Below, one piece after another: positions 35,380 through 45,064 of a stretch of DNA of 64,000 bases. A program made the position numbers and the translations under genes. The notes beneath the pieces are model-generated. The model did not search any database and was not told where the DNA came from. It saw only the letters and a list, made by a program, of their open reading frames with translations. Each line of letters opens with the position of its first letter. The stretch's first letter is position 1. Source of the stretch: an uncultured Cellulophaga sp. (GTDB lineage Bacteria; Bacteroidota; Bacteroidia; Flavobacteriales; Flavobacteriaceae); NCBI GenBank assembly GCA_947496695.1, contig CANMEI010000008.1, positions 171,160 to 235,159 of the forward strand, written 5' to 3'.

Positions 35380-36312
35380 TTAACTGTGTTTAATGATCAA
35401 AACTATAAATGGAATGAGAATGGAGGAAATCAAAACGAGCTCTTTAATTTTTGGCTTTTTAATATTTTCTATATAATTAGCCATAAAAACTGATGTAGCA
35501 AAGAACGTAATTAATATAGGAGCTATTTCATGATTTGATTTTATAATAGTAATAATCATCCCTATAAAAAAAAATAATGTAACTAACCGCATGGTGTTAA
35601 TACGGCCTTGACCAGAAGAGGATAATTTAACAAAAGTAATTATTATTAAAGCTAATGAAATAGGTATGTATAATAGCATTTTCATACTACTTTTCCATTC
35701 TAAAATATATTCAGTAGTAATACCAATTGAAAACTGATAGTGATTCAGAATAAATTCTTTTTGGTCTAACAATGTTGAGGTTGATATGGTAATTATACTG
35801 AATGTTATAATAGCAATAAAAGGTACTAGCCAGTTTCTAATATTTTTTGCATCATAAACATATATTGTTGCGTAAATTAAAATAAGATAGAGTAGTGCCA
35901 AATCATAAAAAAGACTGGAAATAAGAATCCATAATGTTGCATCAAAAATTTTACGTTTTACATCTTTTAATGATTTTAAACTTAAGAGCCGTCTTAATGC
36001 TAAAAGAATAAAAAATGTACAAAAGATGCTGTTGTTGTCTATTAAAATTTCAGGAAAAACGATAATCAATAAAGCAAAATATAAAATTGAGAATGTATTA
36101 TTTTCTGTTATCTTATTTTTTTTAACAATAAAATCTATCAACATTACATTGATTAATAATATGGAAATAATAGATAGAGAATTAAGTAAACTGTCAGTAA
36201 TAAAAGGAGTTAAATAGATGTAATGAACCGTAATCCAATAAAACACAAACAATGAAGTAAGTATAATAATGAAATTAATTGGTTTTGTTTTTCCAAAAAT
36301 GCTTGATATCAT
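35380..36312 (-). CDS. DUF6427 family multi-spanning membrane protein
   Basis: A 310-residue integral membrane protein with roughly nine or ten hydrophobic segments and almost no soluble domain. It resembles the flavobacterial DUF6427 family; function unknown. A basic stretch (KSLKDVKRK, about 114-122) lies in one cytoplasmic loop. It is divergent from the tiny DUF6341 gene with 39 bp between starts, and the promoter of that gene extends into its first codons. Confidence 0.75.
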   Translation of the reverse strand: MISSIFGKTKPINFIIILTSLFVFYWITVHYIYLTPFITDSLLNSLSIISILLINVMLIDFIVKKNKITENNTFSILYFALLIIVFPEILIDNNSIFCTFFILLALRRLLSLKSLKDVKRKIFDATLWILISSLFYDLALLYLILIYATIYVYDAKNIRNWLVPFIAIITFSIITISTSTLLDQKEFILNHYQFSIGITTEYILEWKSSMKMLLYIPISLALIIITFVKLSSSGQGRINTMRLVTLFFFIGMIITIIKSNHEIAPILITFFATSVFMANYIENIKKPKIKELVLISSILIPFIVLIIKHS

Positions 36313-36332
36313 CTTGGGTTTTTATATTTTTG
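36303..36332 (+). promoter_or_regulatory. Promoter of the DUF6341 gene
   Basis: TTG (36303-36305), 19-nt spacer, then TATTTTTG (36325-36332): a full match to the flavobacterial -33/-7 consensus, ending 19 nt before the ATG. The -33 element lies inside the 5' end of the divergent DUF6427 gene. Confidence 0.6.
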
Positions 36333-36351
36333 TACGGTAAATATAATTAAG

Positions 36352-36579
36352 ATGGAATCATTTTTTAAAGCAATTGAAGATTTATTTGTAAACGTTCTTT
36401 TTATACCTCTTGACGCTTTGCGTTTTATGCAAAGTTGGTGGGCAGCAAATACGTTAAATTGGATATTCATGATAATTGGAGCTATTGCCTTTACTTATTG
36501 GATGTTACAATTGAAAAAATATAACGAGACAGGTGAAGAAAGAAAGGATGTAACTGCACATTCTTATATAGGAGAATAA
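36352..36579 (+). CDS. DUF6341 family small membrane protein
   Basis: A 75-residue protein with an amphipathic N-terminus (FFKAIEDLFVNVLFIPLDALR), a Trp-rich motif (SWWAANTLNW, about 28-37) and one membrane helix (about 36-53), then a charged tail ending in SYIGE. It matches the flavobacterial DUF6341 type. Function unknown. It is a monocistronic unit with its own promoter and a strong terminator. Confidence 0.82.
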   Translation: MESFFKAIEDLFVNVLFIPLDALRFMQSWWAANTLNWIFMIIGAIAFTYWMLQLKKYNETGEERKDVTAHSYIGE

Positions 36580-36581
36580 TA

Positions 36582-36614
36582 AAATATTGCCCTTTTATTT
36601 AAAGGGCAATATTT
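36582..36614 (+). terminator. Terminator between DUF6341 and purD
   Basis: Perfect 14-bp arms (36582-36595 and 36601-36614, core ATTGCCCTTT) with a 5-nt loop, lying between convergent genes: 3 bp after DUF6341 and 10 bp beyond the purD stop. A/T-rich ends suit termination from both sides. Confidence 0.88.
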
Positions 36615-36623
36615 ATAATATTT

Positions 36624-37895
36624 TTAAAGATCAAAACCTAGGTCTTTTCTGTAATACATTTTATTAAAATGAATTTTTTCCATGTTTTCATATGATTTTG
36701 AAAGAGCTTCTTTAAAATCATTTCCAAAAGCAGTAACAGCTAAAACTCTACCACCAGCAGTTACTACAGTATTATTTTTTAGTGTTGTTCCTGCATGAAA
36801 AACTGTCGCATCTGTGATATTATCAAAACCTGATATTTCAATTCCTTTTTCATAAGCTTCAGGATAGCCTCCAGATACTGCCATTACAGTTGTTGCAGTA
36901 CGCTCATCTAATTCTAGATTGATAGTATCTAAAGTTTGATTAGCTACAGCTTTAAAAACTTCAACTAAGTCATTTTTAATTCTAGGGATTACCACTTCAG
37001 TTTCAGGATCACCTAACCTAACATTATATTCAATTACTTTAGGTTCATTATTTACCTTTATCAATCCTATAAAGATAAATCCTTTATAAGGCAAGTTGTC
37101 TTTTTTAAGACCTTCTACGGTAGGCTTAACAACTCTGTCGTGGATTTTATCCATAAATTCTTTATTCGCAAAAGGAACTGGGGAAATAGCGCCCATACCG
37201 CCTGTGTTTAATCCAGTATCACCTTCACCAATGCGTTTGTAGTCTTTAGCAGTTGGTAAAACCTTATAGTTATTTCCGTCAGTTAATACGAAAACACTTA
37301 ATTCAATTCCGTCTAAAAATTCTTCAATAACAACAGTTGTACTTGCCGTACCAAATTTTGCATCAACAAGCATAGTTTTAAGTTCATCTTTTGCCTCTTG
37401 AAGCTCATTTAGAATCAAAACACCTTTTCCTGCAGCTAACCCATCTGCTTTTAATACATAAGGAGCTTTTAATGTTTCAAGGAATTTATAGCCCTGATCA
37501 AGAGTTTCTGAAGTAAAACTTTGATATGCTGCAGTAGGTATGTTATGACGCATCATAAACTCTTTAGCAAAATCTTTACTCCCTTCTAGAGTTGCTGCTG
37601 CTTTTTGAGGTCCAATTACAGGAATATTTTTTAAAATGGCATCATTTAAGAAAAAATCGTGAACACCATTTACTAATGGATCTTCAGGACCAACAACTAC
37701 CATATTTATTTTATGATTAATTACAGCATTTTTTATAGCCTTAAAGTCATTTACTCCAATATTTAAGTTTGTAGCAATTGATGCCGTTCCTGCATTACCA
37801 GGAGCCACATATAATTCATTAAGTTTAGTACTTTGTTTTAATTTCCAAGCAAGTGTATGTTCTCTACCACCTGCTCCAAGAATAAGAATGTTCAT
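36624..37895 (-). CDS. purD: phosphoribosylamine--glycine ligase (GAR synthetase)
   Basis: ATP-grasp enzyme of 423 residues joining glycine to phosphoribosylamine in the second step of purine synthesis. The N-terminus MNILILGAGGREHTLAWKL, the GLAAGKGV ATP-binding loop (about 151-158) and the GDPETEVV motif are intact. It lies at the 3' end of the long minus-strand polysaccharide cluster, 42 bp after the decarboxylase gene, but is a housekeeping gene. Confidence 0.97.
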   Translation of the reverse strand: MNILILGAGGREHTLAWKLKQSTKLNELYVAPGNAGTASIATNLNIGVNDFKAIKNAVINHKINMVVVGPEDPLVNGVHDFFLNDAILKNIPVIGPQKAAATLEGSKDFAKEFMMRHNIPTAAYQSFTSETLDQGYKFLETLKAPYVLKADGLAAGKGVLILNELQEAKDELKTMLVDAKFGTASTTVVIEEFLDGIELSVFVLTDGNNYKVLPTAKDYKRIGEGDTGLNTGGMGAISPVPFANKEFMDKIHDRVVKPTVEGLKKDNLPYKGFIFIGLIKVNNEPKVIEYNVRLGDPETEVVIPRIKNDLVEVFKAVANQTLDTINLELDERTATTVMAVSGGYPEAYEKGIEISGFDNITDATVFHAGTTLKNNTVVTAGGRVLAVTAFGNDFKEALSKSYENMEKIHFNKMYYRKDLGFDL

Positions 37896-37937
37896 AATTG
37901 AAGGTTTCTACTAAAATAGTTATTGGAATCAAACAAA

Positions 37938-38918
37938 TTATGATTTATTAGAGAAATCACGATGTTCTTTTTTTTGAAGTTCTTCTGGAGATAACGATTT
38001 AAAATAATCATAAACAATTTTCAAACCTTCTGCACGATCTGTTTTTGGTTCCCAACCTAAAATTTCTTTTGCCTTACTTATATCTGGCTGGCGTTGCATA
38101 GGATCATCTTTTGGTAAAGGTTCATAAATTATTTTTTGATCTGTACCTGTAAGTTTTATAATCTCTTGAGCAAACTCCAAGATTGTAGTCTCATGTGGGT
38201 TTCCAATATTTATTGGATCAGTACAATTGCTCATTAGTAAACGGTAAATACCTTCAACTTGATCGTCTATGTAACAGAAAGATCTTGTTTGAGACCCATT
38301 ACCAAAAACAGTCAAATCCTCACCACGTAATGCTTGCCCCATAAATGCAGGAACTACTCTACCGTCATTAAGTCTCATTCTAGGGCCATAAGTATTAAAA
38401 ATACGAACAATTCGAGTATCTAAACCATGAAAACGATGATAAGCCATTGTTAATGATTCCATAAAACGTTTTGCTTCATCATAAACACCTCTTGGGCCAA
38501 TTGTACTTACGTTACCATAGTATTCTTCATTTTGAGGGTGAATTAATGGATCACCATAAATCTCAGATGTAGAAGCAACTAAAATTCTTGATTTCTTTTC
38601 TTTAGCTAACCCTAGTAAATTTAAAGTTCCTAATGAACTAACTTTTAAAGTTTCAATAGGTATTTTTAAATAATCTATTGGACTTGCAGGAGAAGCAAAG
38701 TGAAGTATGTAATCTAAATTACCACTTACATGAACAAAGTTTGAAATATCATGATGATGAAATTCAAATTTTTCAAGATGAAATAAATGTGAAATGTTTT
38801 TAAGGTCTCCAGTAATAAGATTATCCATCGCAACAACATGAAAGCCTTCTTTTATAAAACGATCACATAAATGTGAACCTAAAAATCCTGCGGCTCCTGT
38901 TATAAGTACTCTTTTCAT
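37938..38918 (-). CDS. UDP-glucuronate decarboxylase (UDP-xylose synthase)
   Basis: An extended short-chain dehydrogenase of 326 residues that would convert UDP-glucuronate to UDP-xylose. It has [10 protein letters not shown] (8-17, NAD loop), the catalytic YDEAK (about 146-150) with Ser/Thr upstream, and the family-specific [14 protein letters not shown] and [10 protein letters not shown] segments. No UDP-glucose dehydrogenase is in the window, so the precursor must come from elsewhere. It supplies xylose, or a derivative, to the adjacent polysaccharide cluster. Confidence 0.9.
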   Translation of the reverse strand: MKRVLITGAAGFLGSHLCDRFIKEGFHVVAMDNLITGDLKNISHLFHLEKFEFHHHDISNFVHVSGNLDYILHFASPASPIDYLKIPIETLKVSSLGTLNLLGLAKEKKSRILVASTSEIYGDPLIHPQNEEYYGNVSTIGPRGVYDEAKRFMESLTMAYHRFHGLDTRIVRIFNTYGPRMRLNDGRVVPAFMGQALRGEDLTVFGNGSQTRSFCYIDDQVEGIYRLLMSNCTDPINIGNPHETTILEFAQEIIKLTGTDQKIIYEPLPKDDPMQRQPDISKAKEILGWEPKTDRAEGLKIVYDYFKSLSPEELQKKEHRDFSNKS

Positions 38919-38934
38919 TTTTTTATTTAATTAT

Positions 38935-40278
38935 TTAATATGCTTTATCTTCTCCCTTAAATATATTTATTACTGTTTGAATTATTATATTTAAATCTAG
39001 AAGAAAAGACCAGTTTTCAATATAAAAAATATCATACTTAGTTCTATTAATTATATCTTCCTTTGTCTCTATTTCACCTCTATAACCTCTAACCTGAGCA
39101 AGACCTGTTATTCCTGGTTTAACATAATGCCTTACCATATATTTAGGAATTTTTGGACCATATATTTCATTTTGCCTCCAAAGGTGTGGTCTTGGACCAA
39201 CCACTGACATTGATCCAAATAACACATTGTAAAATTGAGGTAATTCATCAATACTAGTTCTTCTTATGAATTTACCTATTTTAGTTATTCTAGCATCATT
39301 TCTAGTTGCAGATACTTCGGTTTTAGAGTTAATAGCCATTGATCTAAATTTGTAGCAACCAAAACCTTCTTCTTTGATTCCTGGTCTATTTTGTTTGAAA
39401 AACACAGGTCCTTTACTTTCTAAAACAATAATTAATCCTAAAATTGGAATAAGCCAAGAAAGTAAGAAAATTATAACAAATAATGCAAATATAATATCAA
39501 AACTTCTTTTTAGAATACTATTGAATGAATCAACTAATGGAATTTCTCTTAATGATAGAACTGGAGTAATATCATAGTAATGTAAATATAGATTTTTACT
39601 AAAAATTTCTTTAGTATCAGGGATAAACTTTAGTGTTATTAAATTTATATCACAGAAATCAATAAATTCTTTTATTTCTTTATTTGTTAACTCTTTTACA
39701 GATGAATATACTTCATCAATATTATTTGTTATTATGTATTGAAAACTTTCTGAAATATTACCGTATGATGAGGAATTGTTTTCATTAGTAAAAAAGCCCA
39801 TATATTTATATCCAAAACTAGGTTCAGTTTTAAAAAAATTCTCTAATCTTTTGGTTGATTCATTTAATCCAATAATAACTACTTTTTTATAATTTAAGCC
39901 TGTTATAATTCTATATTTTTTAAAAACAATGTGAACTAAGTTTCGCCATATATTGAATGTAATATATAGAATTACAAAATAAATAAGAATATTATTTGGT
40001 GATATGTCAGAATTTTTAAAATATAAATAAGAAATTATTATTAAAATAAAGGCTAAAGTTTGCTGTGTTAATAGTGTTAATATTTTAATAATTTTTGTAA
40101 AACGATAAACTTTGTAGAATGAAAAATATATAGATAGAGCTATCCAAAAACATAAAAAAAAACAAATATCTGTTATGTTATTAGTTAAATATCTGTAAGA
40201 AATTAGACCAATTATCAGTAAGTCAATTAAATACAGAAGGGGTTTTATAAAAATTGAGTATCTTTTTTTTTCTTTCAT
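38935..40278 (-). CDS. polyprenyl glycosylphosphotransferase (WcaJ-like initiating transferase)
   Basis: A 447-residue initiating enzyme that loads the first sugar phosphate onto undecaprenyl phosphate. Four hydrophobic segments (about 10-105) precede a CoA-binding-like domain (about 125-240), a further membrane segment (about 255-280), and the catalytic domain with FKQNRPG, YKFRSM, RRTSIDELPQF and VGPRPHL (about 290-365). Whether the sugar is glucose or another hexose is not determinable. It starts the repeat-unit assembly of the cluster. Confidence 0.93.
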   Translation of the reverse strand: MKEKKRYSIFIKPLLYLIDLLIIGLISYRYLTNNITDICFFLCFWIALSIYFSFYKVYRFTKIIKILTLLTQQTLAFILIIISYLYFKNSDISPNNILIYFVILYITFNIWRNLVHIVFKKYRIITGLNYKKVVIIGLNESTKRLENFFKTEPSFGYKYMGFFTNENNSSSYGNISESFQYIITNNIDEVYSSVKELTNKEIKEFIDFCDINLITLKFIPDTKEIFSKNLYLHYYDITPVLSLREIPLVDSFNSILKRSFDIIFALFVIIFLLSWLIPILGLIIVLESKGPVFFKQNRPGIKEEGFGCYKFRSMAINSKTEVSATRNDARITKIGKFIRRTSIDELPQFYNVLFGSMSVVGPRPHLWRQNEIYGPKIPKYMVRHYVKPGITGLAQVRGYRGEIETKEDIINRTKYDIFYIENWSFLLDLNIIIQTVINIFKGEDKAY

Positions 40279-40369
40279 TTAACTTTTATATTCTATTTTA
40301 AATATTTTACAAATATATTTAAATGATTTAGAACTAAGCTTTTTCATTATATATTATAATACTATCAGT

Positions 40370-41512
40370 TTAATTGTTTTTCCAATCTAAATAAATTGAA
40401 TTTATGGCACTTTTAATTTCTTTTTCAAATCGTTTAACACTAAATCTTTCTGAATTTTCTCTTATAATTTTCTTGTCAAATTCTTTTTCATATGTTTCAA
40501 AATAAGATATCGCTTCAATTAGAGATTCTGTAGTTTGTTTTTTAAAAAATACGCCTGTTTTATTTATAACATTAGTTTCAGAAGCATAAGCTCCTTTTAT
40601 AGTTTCTAAAGCTCCTCCCTCACTATATGCGATTACAGGAATACCACAAGCTTGGGCTTCAACTGGTGATATCCCAAAATCTTCAAGAGCCATGAAAATA
40701 AAAGCTCTAGCTTTCTTTAAGAGAGCTATTTTTTCATCATTATTTAAATAACCTTTAAGCTCTATATTTTTAGTTGCAATTTTTTTTATTTTTTTAAAAT
40801 CTGGACCATCTCCAATAACAATTAACTTTTTATTAGTTTTAGAAAAAGCTTCAACAATTAGATCTATTTTTTTATAAGGCACCATTCTAGAGCACGTTAT
40901 AAAATAATCATCAGTTATTTCTGACAAGTTAAATGCTTCGGTATCTACTGGAGGATATATGACTATTGATTCTTTATTATAAAGTTTTTTTATTCTAGAA
41001 GCAACAAATTTTGAGTTTGTAATGTAGTAGTTTGGTCTATTTAATGTTATTATATCCCAGATTCTTATTTTATGTAATAAATATTTAGCAATAAAGCCTT
41101 TTATACCTTTATTTAAACCACTCTCTTTTAAATATTGAAAATATAAATCCCATGCATATCTCATTGGAGAGTGCATATATGTGATATGCAATTGATCTGG
41201 TCTTGTTAATACTCCTTTAGCTATAGAGGAAGAAGAAGATAATATAACTTCATATTCACTTAAATCAAACTGTTCTATTGCTAAAGGAAAAAAAGGTAAG
41301 TACGAACGATATTTTTTTTTACCGAATGGTAGTTTTTCAATAAAAGATGTCTTAGAGTTTTTTCCTTTTAATATTTTTTTTCTTTGCTGTTCTGTTAAAG
41401 TATCTACCAATGTAAAATGATCAAAATCATCCCAAATATTTGTAAAACTTTCAATACATCTTTCTGCACCTCCATATTGTGTGTACCAGTCGTGTATTAA
41501 TGCTTTTTTCAT
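40370..41512 (-). CDS. glycosyltransferase family 4
   Basis: A 380-residue GT-B glycosyltransferase. The N-terminus has IHDWYTQYGGAERC, and the donor site shows the EX7E-type motif EDFGISPVEAQACGIPVIAY (about 289-308). It probably adds an early sugar to the lipid-linked unit made by the neighbouring initiating transferase, to which this type of protein is often adjacent. Acceptor and sugar are unknown. Very AT-rich coding sequence, like the genes around it. Confidence 0.9.
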   Translation of the reverse strand: MKKALIHDWYTQYGGAERCIESFTNIWDDFDHFTLVDTLTEQQRKKILKGKNSKTSFIEKLPFGKKKYRSYLPFFPLAIEQFDLSEYEVILSSSSSIAKGVLTRPDQLHITYMHSPMRYAWDLYFQYLKESGLNKGIKGFIAKYLLHKIRIWDIITLNRPNYYITNSKFVASRIKKLYNKESIVIYPPVDTEAFNLSEITDDYFITCSRMVPYKKIDLIVEAFSKTNKKLIVIGDGPDFKKIKKIATKNIELKGYLNNDEKIALLKKARAFIFMALEDFGISPVEAQACGIPVIAYSEGGALETIKGAYASETNVINKTGVFFKKQTTESLIEAISYFETYEKEFDKKIIRENSERFSVKRFEKEIKSAINSIYLDWKNN

Positions 41513-41600
41513 AGTTTTATTAATCCTACTATATATTTTATATAAAAGATTTACGAATATAAACCTTGTTTTCTAAATAACTGTTCACGTGTTGAAAAAC

Positions 41601-42791
41601 TTATTTTAAATAATTTTTTTTATCTAAATGTGATAAAAAAAATAAACTATTTAAAAATGAATAGAAAACAATACCTGCCTGTCTAGAAAAAATATTTTCA
41701 GCAAATGAGACTATTATAATTATAATTAAAAAAAAAGTATAATTTAAATTTTTTTCTTTTAATGAATAATACAGATTTGAGAAGTATAGTATTAAAATTG
41801 TTATTAAACCTAATATTCCGTTTTTAGTTGCTTCATCTAAATATTGATTATGAGAATTTAAATTAAATTTGTGTCCATTAAATTTATTTAGGTTATAACA
41901 GCTATTTAAAAGATGTTGAATTTTCTCTGGACCAACTCCGAAAAAAATATTTTCTTTAAAAATGTTAATTGCACAATTCCATTGGATTACTCTTTGTAAC
42001 AATGGATTGTTCTTTTCTGTACTAGCAAAAATCATTGAGAACCTATTAAGTATATCATTATTTAAATAAATGAATATACAAACACACATAGTAATAAATA
42101 GGCAAACAAAGAGTAGTTGTTTAGTTTTGTTTATTTTGATAATATAAAATATTGAAAATATTGAACATATAATTAAAGCTATTAATGCAGTTCTTGATCC
42201 AATTATTATTAAAATTATTATTGAAAGTACAAAAGGGATAAAATAAAAAAATATATTTTTAAGTATTTTTTGATTTTCTGAAAAAAAATATTTCCAAAAA
42301 ATAATTGCAGAAAATGATAAATATAGTCCAGTATATATATGTCCATTTGGAATGTTTTTAGCCAAAAAATTCATATTATAGCTACCATATCCATAAATTA
42401 AATTGATAACAGAAATTAATGATATTAATAATATTCCATAACTCAACCTTTTTAAAAATTTATTTAAATTTATTTTATACTTTTTAATATATATATATGT
42501 TAAAATTGGTAATACTAAAAATGAAGCTTTTCTTTCTAAATAATCAACTATTATGTCTTTATTAGATATATGTGACAATCCAATAAATTGGATAAAAAAT
42601 ATAATCATTAGAAATAAAACAAATTTATCTGATATTGCTAGTTTTAAATTTTTATAAAAATTTTTATAATCTAAGAGTAAAAAAATAGTAAATAATAAGA
42701 TTGCTTTAGTATTAAAATCAATACTTATACTTAGGGATAATGGAACTAATAATAATACCCAAGAACTTATTTTATGAAGTACTTTTTGCAT
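41601..42791 (-). CDS. O-antigen ligase/polymerase family membrane protein (Wzy_C)
   Basis: A 396-residue protein with about 11 membrane segments. The periplasmic loop contains GVGPEKIQ and SHNQYLDEATKNGI (about 315-328), the Wzy_C/WaaL signature with its His. It could polymerise repeat units (Wzy) or ligate the chain to lipid A core (WaaL). Its start overlaps the end of the adjacent paralogous-type gene by 20 bp, so the two are translationally linked and may divide these tasks. Confidence 0.85.
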   Translation of the reverse strand: MQKVLHKISSWVLLLVPLSLSISIDFNTKAILLFTIFLLLDYKNFYKNLKLAISDKFVLFLMIIFFIQFIGLSHISNKDIIVDYLERKASFLVLPILTYIYIKKYKINLNKFLKRLSYGILLISLISVINLIYGYGSYNMNFLAKNIPNGHIYTGLYLSFSAIIFWKYFFSENQKILKNIFFYFIPFVLSIIILIIIGSRTALIALIICSIFSIFYIIKINKTKQLLFVCLFITMCVCIFIYLNNDILNRFSMIFASTEKNNPLLQRVIQWNCAINIFKENIFFGVGPEKIQHLLNSCYNLNKFNGHKFNLNSHNQYLDEATKNGILGLITILILYFSNLYYSLKEKNLNYTFFLIIIIIVSFAENIFSRQAGIVFYSFLNSLFFLSHLDKKNYLK

Positions 42792-44007
42792 GTTTTTTAT
42801 GATAATTAATGTAAAGCATATAAAGACATAGTGTAATTACAAAAGGTAATGCATTGGATGGAGTTGTAATTCTATTTTCTGTAAATGACATTATAGTTAA
42901 GTTAAAATAGCTAGTTATTAAAATGAGTTGAATTATCTTGTTCTGCGAGTGCTTGTCAATATATTTATAGACATTCCACCAGAAAGCTATAAAAATAACA
43001 AAACCAATAATACCTAATTCGCCTAAAAAATGAAAATAAGAATGGTGAGCATGTGAAGCATTGAATATATATTCTTTAGGACGATTAATTGTTAGTACAT
43101 TATCTATTCCTTTAAAATTAAATGGAACATCATTTATTGAGCCAAATCCGGTACCAAAAAAAGGCGAAACTAAAAAACAATTAGTAGCTCTTCCCCAAGT
43201 CCAATATATTCTTAAATAGACATTCATCTCTTTTGTACTTACTTGTCCTTTTGTAAGCCTAATATAATTAGTCATGTGTTTCTCACCATTTTTAGCTAAA
43301 TTTTGAGATGTATATAATCCTGTATCATAAATGTATAGAGAAGCAATAAAGTTTATAATAAAAAAGAAGACAAGAAATACAATATTCAATTTTTTGTAAT
43401 AATTTCTAATGTAAATAAAATAAAACATTGCAGACGCTAAAAACCCTAAAATAGAGCCCCTTGAACCTGTTAACCAGAGTAAAACAAAAGCAATTAAGGC
43501 AACAAAACGATACCTATTTTGTTTTTTTTGATGTGCGAAAACAAATGCAATAATGGTTATAAAAGCCATAAAGCCACCAACAGCATTATGAGCTTTAAAA
43601 AAACCATGATAGTTTCCATCTTTTCCTAAACCTAATAGAACTAGCCCTATTATATTTATAATAATGGAGAAAAATAAAAATTGTTTAAACTTTTTTTCAA
43701 TATTAAAATCATAGGCAAAAAAAGAAAAAGATAAAAGCGGTAAATATGAAATATACAAATTACCATCGTACCGAAAAAAATCAAATTCTAAAAGAGATTC
43801 TGGGTGATAAAGCAAAACACTTATTGTAGAATAAATAAAAAAAAGTGCTAGCCAAAAGGTCATTTTCTTTGGCTTCTTTAATAATAAAAACCCAATAAAA
43901 ATAAATAAAGGAGAAAACAACGTAGGTAAAGGACTGACAAAAATAAAATTAGTGACAGTTCCAAGTAGTCCTATAATTAATATCCAATACCCTATTTTCT
44001 TTAACAT
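42772..44007 (-). CDS. O-antigen ligase/polymerase family membrane protein, second copy type
   Basis: A 411-residue protein with about 12 membrane segments and a loop holding GTGFGSIND and ASHAHHSYFHFLGELGIIG (about 317-335), the Wzy/WaaL-type signature. It is not closely similar to the downstream copy apart from that motif. It follows a glycosyltransferase by 12 bp. One of the two is probably the polymerase and the other the ligase; sequence alone does not say which. Confidence 0.85.
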   Translation of the reverse strand: MLKKIGYWILIIGLLGTVTNFIFVSPLPTLFSPLFIFIGFLLLKKPKKMTFWLALFFIYSTISVLLYHPESLLEFDFFRYDGNLYISYLPLLSFSFFAYDFNIEKKFKQFLFFSIIINIIGLVLLGLGKDGNYHGFFKAHNAVGGFMAFITIIAFVFAHQKKQNRYRFVALIAFVLLWLTGSRGSILGFLASAMFYFIYIRNYYKKLNIVFLVFFFIINFIASLYIYDTGLYTSQNLAKNGEKHMTNYIRLTKGQVSTKEMNVYLRIYWTWGRATNCFLVSPFFGTGFGSINDVPFNFKGIDNVLTINRPKEYIFNASHAHHSYFHFLGELGIIGFVIFIAFWWNVYKYIDKHSQNKIIQLILITSYFNLTIMSFTENRITTPSNALPFVITLCLYMLYINYHKKHAKSTS

Positions 44008-44019
44008 TCGACTATACTA

Positions 44020-45051
44020 TTAATTACTTTTTAGTGTTTCAACTAAAGCCGCTGTACTAGATTTCCACGAAAAATTATGTAAATCAAAAATTGGAAGTGT
44101 ATTACTGGTGCTCCAATTTTCTTTAATTATTTGTAATAAACTTTCTTTACTCAAAGGGTCAAAATAAATCACGCTTTCATTAAATAATTCACGAAATACT
44201 TCGATATCCGAAACAATTACCTTTTTATTAAACTGAAGTGCTTCTAAGATTGGAAGTCCAAAACCTTCATATAAAGAACTACAAACTACTATATTAGAAT
44301 GGTTGTATAAATTAAAAAGTTCATTGTTGGTAATTTCTGATTTAAAAATAACATTATCTGGAATGTCATTTATTTCATAATCGAAAGATTTACCCTTATT
44401 ACCTACAATTATCAACTTAAAATTGCCTCCTAATTTTCTAAAAGTGTCAATAACTAACTTATGGTTTTTTCTTCTATTAATGGAGCCAACCATAAGCGCA
44501 TATTTGCCTTCAAGGTTCTCAGACTTTTTACCTTCAAATGTTGTAAAGCCATTATAAATAACTTTGACCTTATTTGCATCTAAAAAAGAATAATATTTAA
44601 GAATTCTCTTTTTTGAGAATTGACTTACTGTGATTACTTTTTTACTTTTTTTAAGCAATTTTGGAATTAAAACCTTGTAAACTCTAATGAAATTTTGGCT
44701 AAACCAACTTGGGTTATCTAGAAAAGCAACATCATGTAAAACAATAATATTATTATGATAAAAGTACGGTGCTAGATTACAAAAATTCAATAATATATCT
44801 GTTTTATTTTTTAGAAAAAAAGGCAATTCTATTTGTTCCCAAAAATACCCAGATTGCGTTCCTACTTCAATAATTTCTGACCGAAAATCAATATTCTTAG
44901 ATTTAAAATATTTTTTTTGAGGGGCTACTATTTTTATCTCTATGTCTATATAATATTTTTCTAAAGCATTTATATACTCAAAAGCAACTCTTTGAACCCC
45001 TGTTAGGTCTTGAGTAAGAAATCTCCCGTTTATTAATATCGATTTTATCAA
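44020..45051 (-). CDS. glycosyltransferase family 4 (group 1)
   Basis: A 343-residue GT-B enzyme. The N-terminal motif GRFLTQDLTGVQRVAFEYI is typical of mannosyl/rhamnosyl-type group 1 transferases, and the donor site has SSLYEGFGLPILEAL (about 258-272) as the EX7E motif. It may add rhamnose given the rfb genes in the cluster, but this is only positional. It sits between the pyruvyl transferase (13 bp) and the O-antigen ligase-type gene (12 bp). Confidence 0.9.
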   Translation of the reverse strand: MIKSILINGRFLTQDLTGVQRVAFEYINALEKYYIDIEIKIVAPQKKYFKSKNIDFRSEIIEVGTQSGYFWEQIELPFFLKNKTDILLNFCNLAPYFYHNNIIVLHDVAFLDNPSWFSQNFIRVYKVLIPKLLKKSKKVITVSQFSKKRILKYYSFLDANKVKVIYNGFTTFEGKKSENLEGKYALMVGSINRRKNHKLVIDTFRKLGGNFKLIIVGNKGKSFDYEINDIPDNVIFKSEITNNELFNLYNHSNIVVCSSLYEGFGLPILEALQFNKKVIVSDIEVFRELFNESVIYFDPLSKESLLQIIKENWSTSNTLPIFDLHNFSWKSSTAALVETLKSN

Positions 45052-45064
45052 AACCTGTAGTTAA

